Source of the DNA: Paenibacillus taiwanensis DSM 18679
Lineage (GTDB): Bacteria > Bacillota > Bacilli > Paenibacillales > Paenibacillaceae
DNA length: 64,000 nt
Direction of reading: 5' to 3'
Assembly: GCF_000425125.1 (NCBI RefSeq)
Contig: NZ_KE384306.1
Location: forward strand, 1,024,356-1,088,355
Shown: positions 52,425-60,720 of the stretch, piece by piece
How the letters are laid out: each line of letters opens with the position of its first letter
Numbering within the stretch: position 1 is the first letter of the stretch
Translations under genes and position numbers: made by a program
Notes under the pieces: generated by a model
Seen by the model: the letters and a program-made list of their open reading frames with translations, nothing else
Database searches by the model: none
Told to the model about the DNA's origin: nothing

Positions 52425-53213
52425 ATGAATGCACTACTATCGGTAAACGGGGTATCCAAAACGTACAAAGGCTCAACAGGGAAAGCAACAGTTCATGCCG
52501 TACACAATATATCGTTTCATATCAACAAGGGAGAATGTCTCGGGCTTGTGGGCGAGAGCGGATGTGGCAAAAGCACGCTTGCAAAGCTGCTTTTGTTGTT
52601 GGAGCAGCCAGACTGTGGAGAAATTTCGTTTCACGGTACTTTGCTAACAGGACTTAAAGGAAAGGCTTTACGCATGATGCGCCAGCATATACAAGGCGTG
52701 TTTCAAGACCCTAACGCCGCACTTAATGATCGACTTCCCGTATGGCGCTCTGTCTTGGAGCCGCTCGACAATTATCCAGAAGTAGTGCCACCTTTTCTTA
52801 CCGGAATAAGAAAGTCCAGACGGAACACCGCTGCGACGTTATTTGACATGGTTGGACTGGAACGCGCTTGCATGGAGCGTTATCCACATGAGCTAAGCGG
52901 TGGACAACGGCAGCGGGTTGTCATTGCACGCGGAATCAGTTTGCTGCCGAAGCTGCTAATTTGCGACGAGGCAACGACGAGTCTTGACGTTACAGTGCAG
53001 TCTCAAATCTTGCAGCTGTTAGAGCAGTTGCGTCTTGAGCTTGGGTTAGCATTTTTATTTATTTCCCATGATATTGCTGTTGTGGAGCAAATGAGCGCTC
53101 GAATGGTAATTATGCAAGCAGGTACAATCGTGGACCAGTTTTCCAAGCATGAAATTTGGAGTGCTAAGCGTCATCCCTACACCCAGTTACTCCTGGCGGC
53201 AGCAAGCAGATAG
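52425..53213 (+). CDS. cntF: Metallophore/oligopeptide ABC ATPase (CntF-like)
   Basis: A 262-residue ATPase of the OppF/DppF/NikE class with Walker A GESGCGKST, signature LSGGQRQRVVIARGI, Walker B LLICDEATTSLDVTV and the C-terminal HPYTQLLLAAAS. It is the usual partner of the previous ATPase: type D and F subunits form a heterodimer under two permeases. AAGGAGGGAATTGCCAG precedes the ATG. Naming follows the cnt-like context. Confidence 0.85.
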   Translation: MNALLSVNGVSKTYKGSTGKATVHAVHNISFHINKGECLGLVGESGCGKSTLAKLLLLLEQPDCGEISFHGTLLTGLKGKALRMMRQHIQGVFQDPNAALNDRLPVWRSVLEPLDNYPEVVPPFLTGIRKSRRNTAATLFDMVGLERACMERYPHELSGGQRQRVVIARGISLLPKLLICDEATTSLDVTVQSQILQLLEQLRLELGLAFLFISHDIAVVEQMSARMVIMQAGTIVDQFSKHEIWSAKRHPYTQLLLAAASR

Positions 53214-53292
53214 CGCATTTCCCTATCATCGCTACTTTGCTAGTAGTCAAATATAGCCCGTTTTAGCTATACAAGTACGTTTGGAAGTCTTG

Positions 53293-53326
53293 TATAATTA
53301 CGGTTGTAAAATGGTGGTTATTACCA
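53293..53326 (+). promoter_or_regulatory. Promoter and candidate Fur-family operator before cntL
   Basis: A consensus TATAAT lies at 53293-53298. Just downstream, TGGTGGTTATTACCA (53312-53326) is a 7-1-7 dyad whose right half ATTACCA differs at one base from the Fur-family half-site ATTATCA. A longer imperfect dyad GTTG...ATGGT / ACCAT...CAAC spans 53304-53337. This is where a metal-dependent repressor (Zur or Fur) would act. Confidence 0.45.
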
Positions 53327-53362
53327 TCCATTCAACTTACCAATGAAACGGGGGGAAATGAT

Positions 53363-54172
53363 TTGAAACAGAAGTACGCCTTACTGCTTGCCTTGCAGTC
53401 ATTTGAATTTGAAATTCATCGGTTAAGAGCTTATTCAGAAGAGTGTTCCGATTGTTACGAGTTGTTGCAGTCGAAGTTGGACGCTTTATGTCAGTTCATG
53501 ACATCCGATGAAAATGAAGCGCTTTGGAGGCAATGGGGGGATACGGAAGAGATCAGGCAGCACGGGGAGCGAGTTCGCTCTGCATCTAATCAAGCGTTGT
53601 GTCATTTGGAAAAATACCAATCCTCGCAAATACTGAATCAAACAACGAGCATAAGTGATTACCTTTCGATTCTCTCTTCTACAGTAAGACGTGAACTGCT
53701 ATTGTTCGAAATGGACTCGTCTTCCAAAATATTGTTTATCGGCTCCGGTGCCTTCCCTGTATCTGCGCTGACGATGGCGCAAGAAACAGGTGCAAAAGTA
53801 TTTTGCCTGGACACAGATGAAGAAGCTGTTGCTCTCGGAAAGCGGGTTGCTGAGGCGGTAGGGTTAATCACCAGTCTTTCGTTCTCAGGCTGTTATGAGG
53901 CAGGACTAAGCTTCCTTGAGCAGGCTACACATGTTATTGTTGCTTCGCTCGTTGACGACAAACATGAACTGCTCGGAAAGCTAAGACAATCAGCTCATGA
54001 AGATGTCAAAATCATTATAAGATATGGCAACGGACTAAAGTCCATCTTCAACTTTCCTTTTGATGTCGAACCAACTGATGAATGGGAAATAACCCCGATC
54101 GTACAAGGGAAAAGGATTTACGATACCGTCATGCTACAGCGCAAAAGAGTTAGAGCAATGGAGGTGACATAG
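53363..54172 (+). CDS. cntL: Nicotianamine synthase-like CntL
   Basis: A 269-residue SAM-dependent aminobutanoyl transferase. The N-terminal helical region is followed by the SAM-binding fold with ILFIGSGAFPVSALTMAQET at about residues 121-140 and FCLDTDEEAVALGKR. CntL enzymes transfer one aminobutyrate from SAM onto histidine, the first committed step of staphylopine-type metallophores. Directly followed by CntM (5 bp). No racemase gene (CntK) is next to it, so L-His is the expected substrate. TTG 53363 is the start (GGGGGG, 7-nt spacing). Confidence 0.9.
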   Translation: MKQKYALLLALQSFEFEIHRLRAYSEECSDCYELLQSKLDALCQFMTSDENEALWRQWGDTEEIRQHGERVRSASNQALCHLEKYQSSQILNQTTSISDYLSILSSTVRRELLLFEMDSSSKILFIGSGAFPVSALTMAQETGAKVFCLDTDEEAVALGKRVAEAVGLITSLSFSGCYEAGLSFLEQATHVIVASLVDDKHELLGKLRQSAHEDVKIIIRYGNGLKSIFNFPFDVEPTDEWEITPIVQGKRIYDTVMLQRKRVRAMEVT

Positions 54173-54177
54173 GTAGG

Positions 54178-55515
54178 ATGATTAATCCACACCTGAAATC
54201 GTTTGGCAACACATTAATTGTTGGCGTTGGGCCGGCTGGCATTCATGCAGCAGTAGATTGGAGCAAGCACTCTAATCAAGTAGGCTTACTAAATCGAAAA
54301 GGAATTCGCGCGAATCAGATTCAGCAAGAGCTTGAACAAAATGAATATGCGATTTATGCTGATTTACAAACTCCGCAAGCCCGTCATTTAAGTAGTGGTA
54401 CGACAGTGAGCTGTTTTTATAATGGTTATGAAGACGTTGAGGATATATGGCACACGCTTGTGTTATGCACCCCAAGTGACAGTTACACACAGGTCATTCA
54501 ACAATTAAATCTGGCAGCGATGATGCGACTGCGTACTATTGTACTTATTTCACCAGGGATCGGATCGAATCTTCTACTTCAACGTGCGCTAGGTCAGCAT
54601 GCAGCTTCCATTGAACTTATCAGCTTTTCTACTTACTATGCCTCTTCCAGATTCCCATTCCACGAAAATACGATGTTAAAAACCGTTGTCAAAGGTATGA
54701 AACGAAAAATAATAGTCGGAACAAATCGCAAGGACAGCAAAATAACCCCAATACTCAAAGCGATGCTCGAAGCGCAAACGATTCAGTGTGAGTTAGCTGC
54801 TACACCGATTGAAGCAGAGAGCCGCAGCATAACAACGTATGTGCATCCCCCTTTTTTTATGAACGAATATTCCTTAAATGAAATTTTTGGCTCCCATATT
54901 TCACGTAAATATTTGTATAAACTGTATCCGGAAGGGCCGATTAACCAGCATACGATCCGCAGTATGATATTGCTCTGGAAGGAGATATCAGAGCTGCTCC
55001 TATGTTTTGGTGTAAAGCCTCTGAATTTGCTGAAATTTCTGAATGATGATAACTATCCGGTGCATGAGGTGACGCTGTCGCGAGCGGATATCGAGGGCTT
55101 TCCTCAAATGGAGCCTATCCAGCAACAATATATGCTGTATATCCGCTATTCCTCCATACTGATCGATCCATTCTCGGAACCGGACGAGCAAGGAAAATAC
55201 GTCGACTTTTCCGCCATTCCCTACAAGCAGGCCGAGGTTGATAACAACGGCCACTGGTACATCCCGCGAATCCCGTATGAGGATTATAAGAAGCTGAAGC
55301 TGCTGTGCAGCTTGGGACAGCTGTTAGGTGTGCAGATGAAGCATGCACTTGCATTAGTCGAGCTTTTTGAAGACAAGCTGGCCACCTTTATAGAGGAGAA
55401 AGGTGCAGACAGGTTCGCTTTCGATATGATGACAGATGACACAGAGGAGCAAGCGGCAACGATTCTTCTTACTTTTCGGGAACAGGAGGCAGAAGCATGT
55501 TTGGACACAACGTAA
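54178..55515 (+). CDS. cntM: Opine-metallophore dehydrogenase CntM
   Basis: A 445-residue opine dehydrogenase. NAD(P)-binding motif IVGVGPAGIH at 14-23, Arg40 aligned by eye with the Arg33 that favours NADPH in S. aureus CntM, and the conserved YVHPPFFMNEYSL around His223. It joins the CntL product to a 2-keto acid by reductive condensation. The residue aligned with S. aureus Asp150 (which selects pyruvate) is Ser156, in STYYASSRF. Asp gives pyruvate selectivity and Ala allows 2-oxoglutarate (published rule recalled); Ser is untested, so the product is open. Overlaps the next gene by 19 bp. Confidence 0.92.
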   Translation: MINPHLKSFGNTLIVGVGPAGIHAAVDWSKHSNQVGLLNRKGIRANQIQQELEQNEYAIYADLQTPQARHLSSGTTVSCFYNGYEDVEDIWHTLVLCTPSDSYTQVIQQLNLAAMMRLRTIVLISPGIGSNLLLQRALGQHAASIELISFSTYYASSRFPFHENTMLKTVVKGMKRKIIVGTNRKDSKITPILKAMLEAQTIQCELAATPIEAESRSITTYVHPPFFMNEYSLNEIFGSHISRKYLYKLYPEGPINQHTIRSMILLWKEISELLLCFGVKPLNLLKFLNDDNYPVHEVTLSRADIEGFPQMEPIQQQYMLYIRYSSILIDPFSEPDEQGKYVDFSAIPYKQAEVDNNGHWYIPRIPYEDYKKLKLLCSLGQLLGVQMKHALALVELFEDKLATFIEEKGADRFAFDMMTDDTEEQAATILLTFREQEAEACLDTT

Positions 55516-57065
55516 GCTTGCTCCGCAGCAGTGGAACACTTCTCGCCATATTATGCTGCATTATGGTACTGACCAGTTGTAGTGGAAATGCCCAGTTGGC
55601 ACATACAAACAAGGATGAAGAGAAGCTCATTACTATTGTACACAGCTTACCTAACGAGTCACTAGACCCTCACAATGAATGGATCGCCTTGAGAGCGGGT
55701 ATAACCGAAACGCTGCTTCGCTTGGATGAGAACATGCAGGTCAACCCTTGGCTTGCTGTTAAATGGGAAGCAAAGGATGACCTTACCTGGCAATTTACGA
55801 TCCGAGACGGTGTTACTTTTCAGGACGGTACAAAACTTGATGCTGCCGCCGCTAAAGCTTCCTTCGAGCGGGGGATTACAGATAGCAAGGCGCTTGCTGC
55901 TGCATTAAAGATTCAACATATGGAAGCCAATGGACAAGTGCTTACCTTTACAACGACAGAGTCTCATCCAGCTTTCCCCACAGAGCTAGTTCATCCTACG
56001 ACAAGCTTGATCAGTGTCGCGGCTGAGCAAAAAATGGGGAAGGCAGCCTTTAATAAAGCACCTGTTGGTACGGGGCCATTTCAAGTCAATGCTTTTATTT
56101 CCGGACAGGAAATATCGCTGTCACGGTTTGACGGTTATTGGGACGGAAAAGCGAAGCTGAGCAAGGTGAAGTTTCTGTTTAATGCGGATGCAAACGTCAG
56201 GACGATGGCCTTTCAGTCCAAACATGCGGATATTGTGTATCATTTAGCTCCAGAGGCACTCGGGACGATTGGCCAAGATGCAGAGCTTGCCGTGCAATCG
56301 GTAACGAGTCTACGTACCCATTATTTTACGTACAACCCGAAAAGTGCGAGCGTATCCGATCTGTTCGTGCGAAAAGCGATCGATAAGCTGATTGATCGGG
56401 ACACCATCGTAAAAGAAATTATGCTTGGTCATGCTCATCCTGCTAACGGTCCGTTTTATTCTTCGCTTCCGTTCGGCAACAAGGGTGGATATACAAAGTT
56501 TAGTCCAGAGGAAGCACTCAAGCTGCTGGAGAGAGCAGGATATAAAAAGAACGGAAACGGCAAGCTGGAAAAGAACGGTGCAGTGCTTCAATTAAAGCTG
56601 ATCGCCTTTTCCGGAATCAATCCCGAATTGCCGCTAATTCCACTGCTGCTGCAATCGGACGCCGCCAAAATAGGAATGGATATCCAAATATTATCGGTCG
56701 AATATCCCGATGTCTATATAAAAGATCACACCGATTGGGATTTATCGACATCGAGTTATTTAACATCGCCTCGTGGAGACGGCGCGTCGTTCCTTACTGC
56801 GGCCTATGTTCCAGGAGGGTCGTACAATCCGGCTAACATTCACGTGGCTCAGCTTGATCCGATTTTGAAAGCACTTCACGCAACCGGAGATGTTCAAACA
56901 CGTAATCAGTTGACCCAGCAAGCTGTGCAAGTTATTAACGAAACGAACGTAAATTCTTTTATTATACATCCAAACATTTTGGTGGGGATCAATCAACGCG
57001 TTTTAAACTGGAAGCCAGGTGCTGAAGAATTCTATATCGTTTCGAATCAAATGGATGTGCGCTAA
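55497..57065 (+). CDS. cntA: Solute-binding lipoprotein of the opine ABC importer (CntA-like)
   Basis: A 522-residue SBP_bac_5-type lipoprotein with lipobox LTSC (Cys28). The family signature LDEN...NPWLAVKWEAKDDLTWQF precedes RDGVTFQDGTKLDAAAAKAS; KAPVGTGPFQVN and DRDTIVKEIMLGHAHPANGP follow. It should capture the metal-bound opine outside and hand it to the two permeases encoded next. AGGAGG lies upstream of the ATG, which overlaps cntM by 19 bp. Confidence 0.9.
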   Translation: MFGHNVSLLRSSGTLLAILCCIMVLTSCSGNAQLAHTNKDEEKLITIVHSLPNESLDPHNEWIALRAGITETLLRLDENMQVNPWLAVKWEAKDDLTWQFTIRDGVTFQDGTKLDAAAAKASFERGITDSKALAAALKIQHMEANGQVLTFTTTESHPAFPTELVHPTTSLISVAAEQKMGKAAFNKAPVGTGPFQVNAFISGQEISLSRFDGYWDGKAKLSKVKFLFNADANVRTMAFQSKHADIVYHLAPEALGTIGQDAELAVQSVTSLRTHYFTYNPKSASVSDLFVRKAIDKLIDRDTIVKEIMLGHAHPANGPFYSSLPFGNKGGYTKFSPEEALKLLERAGYKKNGNGKLEKNGAVLQLKLIAFSGINPELPLIPLLLQSDAAKIGMDIQILSVEYPDVYIKDHTDWDLSTSSYLTSPRGDGASFLTAAYVPGGSYNPANIHVAQLDPILKALHATGDVQTRNQLTQQAVQVINETNVNSFIIHPNILVGINQRVLNWKPGAEEFYIVSNQMDVR

Positions 57066-57066
57066 C

Positions 57067-58011
57067 ATGTTCAAGCATGTCGGATTGAGGCTGCTCCAGC
57101 TAGTGCTAATGCTTATTGTGTTAAGTCTAGTTACATTTGTACTCATGAAAATGGCACCAGGCGACCCTGTGCTCGCTGTTTTGAAGGCTGATGAAAGACC
57201 GGTTACTGAAGCTAATCAACAAGTGGTTCGTCAAGCATTAGGACTTGACAAGCCCTTGTACCAGCAGTATGGAAGCTGGCTTCTCCAAGTTGCTCGTTTC
57301 GATATGGGACGCTCTTATACGACTAATCAGGACGTTTGGCAACTGCTAATGGAACGATTGCCTGCAACGGTTTCATTGATGTTCAGCTCTATGCTTGCAC
57401 TGCTTGTGTTCGCAGTTCCGCTTGGCCTGCTAGCTGCTGTATATTGTGGCCGATCTGTTGATCATGCCAGTCGAATGATTGCTTTGCTTGGTGCATCTAT
57501 CCCTAGCTTCTGGCTTGGCCTGCTGCTGATCTATTTATTTTCTTACCGCTTAAACTGGCTGCCTATGATGGGGGGAGGCAGCTTGTACCATCTCATCTTG
57601 CCTTCTGTTACGCTTGGTTTTGTTATGGCTCCGGAATACATCCGGCTGCTGCGTTCCGGTCTACTGGAAGGTCTTTCGCAGGAATATATTCGAGCGGCAC
57701 GTGCGCGAGGTATTCGAGAATGGAGGGTAACCGCCATATACGCGATGCGTCCTGCTTTACTGCCTATAGTTTCTCTGCTAGGGGTGAGCATGGGTGCGTT
57801 AATAGCTGGCTCTGTCGTGACGGAGACGCTGTTTGGCTGGCCAGGGCTTGGCAGCATGGCGATGGAAGCGATTACGCAACGCAATTATCCGGTAATTCAA
57901 GGGTATATTTTGCTAACCGGATTAGGGATTGGACTTGCGAATTGGTTATCCGACGTCGGCCTTCTGTTGTTAGACCCGAAAATTCGGCATGAAAAGGGGA
58001 TGAGCGCTTGA
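57067..58011 (+). CDS. cntB: ABC permease, DppB type (CntB-like)
   Basis: A 314-residue permease with six helices. It has the DppB N-terminal segment VLMKMAPGDPV and the EAA loop LSQEYIRAARARGIREWRVT. Works with CntC-like permease and the CntA-like protein. ATG 57067 lies 1 bp after the upstream stop, so re-initiation is likely; earlier in-frame ATG codons at 57019 and 57055 lie inside cntA. Overlaps the next gene by 4 bp. Confidence 0.9.
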   Translation: MFKHVGLRLLQLVLMLIVLSLVTFVLMKMAPGDPVLAVLKADERPVTEANQQVVRQALGLDKPLYQQYGSWLLQVARFDMGRSYTTNQDVWQLLMERLPATVSLMFSSMLALLVFAVPLGLLAAVYCGRSVDHASRMIALLGASIPSFWLGLLLIYLFSYRLNWLPMMGGGSLYHLILPSVTLGFVMAPEYIRLLRSGLLEGLSQEYIRAARARGIREWRVTAIYAMRPALLPIVSLLGVSMGALIAGSVVTETLFGWPGLGSMAMEAITQRNYPVIQGYILLTGLGIGLANWLSDVGLLLLDPKIRHEKGMSA

Positions 58012-58874
58012 AAGCAGAGAGCCCTACAAATGTGGTAACTCAAAGCGCATACGCCTCATGGCGGACGATAAGACGCAGTCCAGTGATGGGGATCGGCATC
58101 GGGATCGCGGCAATTATTTTATTGATCGCATCGTTAAGCCCGTGGCTAACACTTAATGATCCGCTGCTTATCCAGATGTCACAGCGGCTGCGTGCGCCGA
58201 GTCTGGAATACCCACTTGGAACGGATCATATGGGGCGCTGCATCATATCCAGATTAGTGGCAGGAACTCGTCAAACGGTTGGTCTTTCCTTTTGTGCCAG
58301 CGCAGTCGTTATCCTTATTGGAGTGCCGCTTGGCCTGCTTGCAGGCTACGCCAAAGGATATTTGGACGCCCTGTTGATGCGTCTGGCTGATGCCGCGGGC
58401 GCATTGCCTGAGTTTTTGCTTGCGATTGCCGTAGCAGGCTTTCTTGGCCCAGGCCTCGTGAATACGCTGTTTGCGATTGCATGTGTCAAGTGGATCGGAT
58501 ACGCCCGACTCGTACGAGGGATAACCCTATCGGAGTGCAAGAAGGACTACATCCATGCTTCCATTGTAGCCGGTAGTGGGGGCTGGCGTATTATCCGAAG
58601 GCACCTGCTTCGTCAAGTGGCATCTCCATTGGCCATTATGGCCGCCGCGGATGTGGGGAAAACGATATTGCTTATTTCAGCACTATCCTACCTTGGTCTT
58701 GGAGCACAGCCCCCGTCACCGGAATGGGGAGCCATGCTAAGTGATGGCAGGCCTTATTTTCAAATCGCACCTGAGCAGATGATATATCCTGGTCTATGCA
58801 TTTTAATCGTTGTGCTGGCATGCAATCTCATAAGTGATGGCTTACGTGATCTAATGGATGTGCGTTCCAGATAA
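58008..58874 (+). CDS. cntC: ABC permease, DppC type (CntC-like)
   Basis: A 288-residue permease with about six helices. The DppC hallmark LEYPLGTDHMGRCIISRLVAGT lies near residues 64-85 (quoted by its parts YPLGTDHMGR and LVAGT), and the EAA loop is KKDYIHASIVAG. It completes the importer. TTG 58008 overlaps the previous stop by 4 bp. The exporter gene follows after 41 bp. Confidence 0.9.
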   Translation: MKAESPTNVVTQSAYASWRTIRRSPVMGIGIGIAAIILLIASLSPWLTLNDPLLIQMSQRLRAPSLEYPLGTDHMGRCIISRLVAGTRQTVGLSFCASAVVILIGVPLGLLAGYAKGYLDALLMRLADAAGALPEFLLAIAVAGFLGPGLVNTLFAIACVKWIGYARLVRGITLSECKKDYIHASIVAGSGGWRIIRRHLLRQVASPLAIMAAADVGKTILLISALSYLGLGAQPPSPEWGAMLSDGRPYFQIAPEQMIYPGLCILIVVLACNLISDGLRDLMDVRSR

Positions 58875-58915
58875 TCTGAATTATTAAGCCAACTTCAAAG
58901 GATAAAGAGGTCACC

Positions 58916-59767
58916 ATGAAAAATGGAATACTACTGGCCCTACTGTCGTCTTTCGTATTTAGTGTCATGAATGCATTGGTCAAAGAGGTCAGCTTTACGA
59001 TTCCTGCCGGGGAAATTGCGTTTTTCCGTGGATTAATCGGCACGGTGCTTGTACTTGTCATGATGCGTCAGCAGAGGATCTCTTTTTCCAGAACAGGCAT
59101 TCCGATGCTCGCTGTTCGTGGTCTGATGGGCGGCATGTATATGCTCACCTTTTTTTATACGCTCTCCCATTTGCCACTTACGGATGCGAGCATCTTAGCT
59201 CAACTTGCACCCATTTTTGTAATGATCTTGTCCGCTCTCCTTCTAAAGGAGCACATTCCAAGTAAATCAGCCCTGCTGCTGCTCGTCGTGCTGGTTGGTG
59301 CAGCCATCCTCATTCAGCCGAATACGTACGCTAGCTACTCTGTATATGCTATTGTTGGCATCCTAAGCGCGGTTTTTTCGGCGGCGGCGAGCATTTCGAT
59401 ACGTTATTTAAGCCAGAAGCATTCGGCTTATGAAATCGTGTTTTATTTTACGGCGACCTCCACAATTGTCGCTATTCCATTTCTAACGAACCCTTTTGTT
59501 ATTCCTGATGTAAGGGAAGGCGTTTATTTGCTGCTGATTGGCGTCGTTTCCTTAATTGGCCAACTATTTTTAACGAAGGCGTTTACACATGAAAATGCTG
59601 TTGTCGTACAAGTAATCAGCTATTTCGGGCTCATGCTTAATGCGCTGTTTGGTTATCTTTTTTGGGGAGAAATACCTAATTTGACTACGATTATTGGCGG
59701 TATTTTGATTGTTGCCGGCTGCGTTGGTCTATCTATGTCTAAACCGTCGCACAGTGCTCGCGCCTAA
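58916..59767 (+). CDS. EamA/DMT transporter, likely opine exporter
   Basis: A 283-residue protein with ten membrane helices and two EamA repeats (NGILLALLSSFVFSVMNALV and GAILIQPNTY; ISIRYLSQKHSAYEIVFYF). In Pseudomonas aeruginosa a DMT protein (CntI) exports the related opine pseudopaline, while S. aureus uses an MFS protein. Its position between the importer and a methyltransferase makes metallophore export the best inference. Starts 41 bp after the permease gene. Confidence 0.85.
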   Translation: MKNGILLALLSSFVFSVMNALVKEVSFTIPAGEIAFFRGLIGTVLVLVMMRQQRISFSRTGIPMLAVRGLMGGMYMLTFFYTLSHLPLTDASILAQLAPIFVMILSALLLKEHIPSKSALLLLVVLVGAAILIQPNTYASYSVYAIVGILSAVFSAAASISIRYLSQKHSAYEIVFYFTATSTIVAIPFLTNPFVIPDVREGVYLLLIGVVSLIGQLFLTKAFTHENAVVVQVISYFGLMLNALFGYLFWGEIPNLTTIIGGILIVAGCVGLSMSKPSHSARA

Positions 59768-59804
59768 CTATTTTAAAATAGTGACCTAAAAGGAGTGGAA
59801 GAAT

Positions 59805-60488
59805 ATGAGGACAAGCGAGGATCAATTTTATAAGGTGTGGTGGCAAGAGGGGGATCAGAGTATGGAAGATACTCATATTCCACACTGGAAGAGAGTTTTG
59901 AAATTTATTCCCGAGGAAGACTTACGTGCATGCAGCGTACTTGATGTTGGCTGCAATCAAGGTGGTTTTTTACGTTTGTTATATGAGGAACGTCCATATA
60001 AAGAAGCGATCGGCACAGATTTAGCCAGTGAATCCATTACGATTGCCAACAGTCGCAAACATGAATTGCCCATCCAATATGTATTAACATCAAATCCAGC
60101 GCAATTTGAGCACAGGTTTGACATCGCATTCAGCTTGGCTGTCATGTATTTGCTGCCTGACTTGGAGGCGCACGCGCACCAAATGAAAAAGGCTTTAAAG
60201 CCGGGGGGCGTGTATTATGCAACTTACGCGGATTACCCGAGCAACCCGAGCTTTCTTCGAATAAAACAAAAAATAAATACCAACTCAGCGGTGCCGATGC
60301 AGGAACATTCGCTGGATGAAATCGCGGGTGCCTTTTTTAAAGCAGGATTTAAAGTTTCGGTTCGCCGCATGCTGCCCGTCGATTTTGTTGAGTTGTCAGA
60401 AGATAGTGTGTGGTATACGTGTGTGGCAGATCATTTAACGTATGCTTATGAACAGGCTTATATTTTTCGATTTACGGCGCCAGCTTAA
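59805..60488 (+). CDS. Class I SAM methyltransferase at the end of the opine locus
   Basis: A 227-residue Rossmann methyltransferase: motif I CSVLDVGCNQGGFLRLLYEE at about 45-65, motif II AIGTDLASESI, motif IV FDIAFSLAVMYLL. It lies 37 bp after the EamA exporter with its own AAGGAG site and is followed by a terminator, so it is probably cotranscribed with the locus. Published opine-metallophore operons are not known to me to include a methyltransferase; it may tailor the opine or be an unrelated passenger. Confidence 0.85.
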   Translation: MRTSEDQFYKVWWQEGDQSMEDTHIPHWKRVLKFIPEEDLRACSVLDVGCNQGGFLRLLYEERPYKEAIGTDLASESITIANSRKHELPIQYVLTSNPAQFEHRFDIAFSLAVMYLLPDLEAHAHQMKKALKPGGVYYATYADYPSNPSFLRIKQKINTNSAVPMQEHSLDEIAGAFFKAGFKVSVRRMLPVDFVELSEDSVWYTCVADHLTYAYEQAYIFRFTAPA

Positions 60489-60506
60489 TATGGATTGACG
60501 ATACTT

Positions 60507-60548
60507 CTCCTTATGGTCTTCACTGACGATAGGGAGAGGTCTTTTTTT
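60507..60548 (+). terminator. Rho-independent terminator of the opine locus
   Basis: A 12-bp stem CTCCTTATGGTC / GACGATAGGGAG (one G-U, one mismatch) with a 6-nt loop, followed closely by TTTTTTT. Confidence 0.88.
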
Positions 60549-60598
60549 GTGCAGCTCATGTAAAAGAACTCAACTACATCCCGATCAATACATAGAAA

Positions 60599-60627
60599 GT
60601 AAGAATGATGTAAGAAACAGGTAAGAA
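60599..60627 (+). repeat. Three direct repeats GTAAGAA, 11-bp spacing
   Basis: GTAAGAA at 60599-60605, 60610-60616 and 60621-60627, exactly 11 bp apart, with a degenerate fourth at 60632 (GAAAGAT). It lies about 95 bp upstream of a serine hydrolase gene. One-turn phasing is typical of binding sites for OmpR/PhoB-type response regulators. Confidence 0.65.
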
Positions 60628-60720
60628 AAATGAAAGATCACTACGATAGCATGAAGGTGTGAGCAAGTCATTCTATTAAGCTGAGAAGCCAAAGCTCGAA
60701 CTATTGGAGGGTGAGTAATC

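Noticed and set aside
51455-60488. Histidine racemase gene (CntK) in the opine locus
   Set aside because: No gene in the window has the diaminopimelate-epimerase-like features expected of CntK; it may lie elsewhere.
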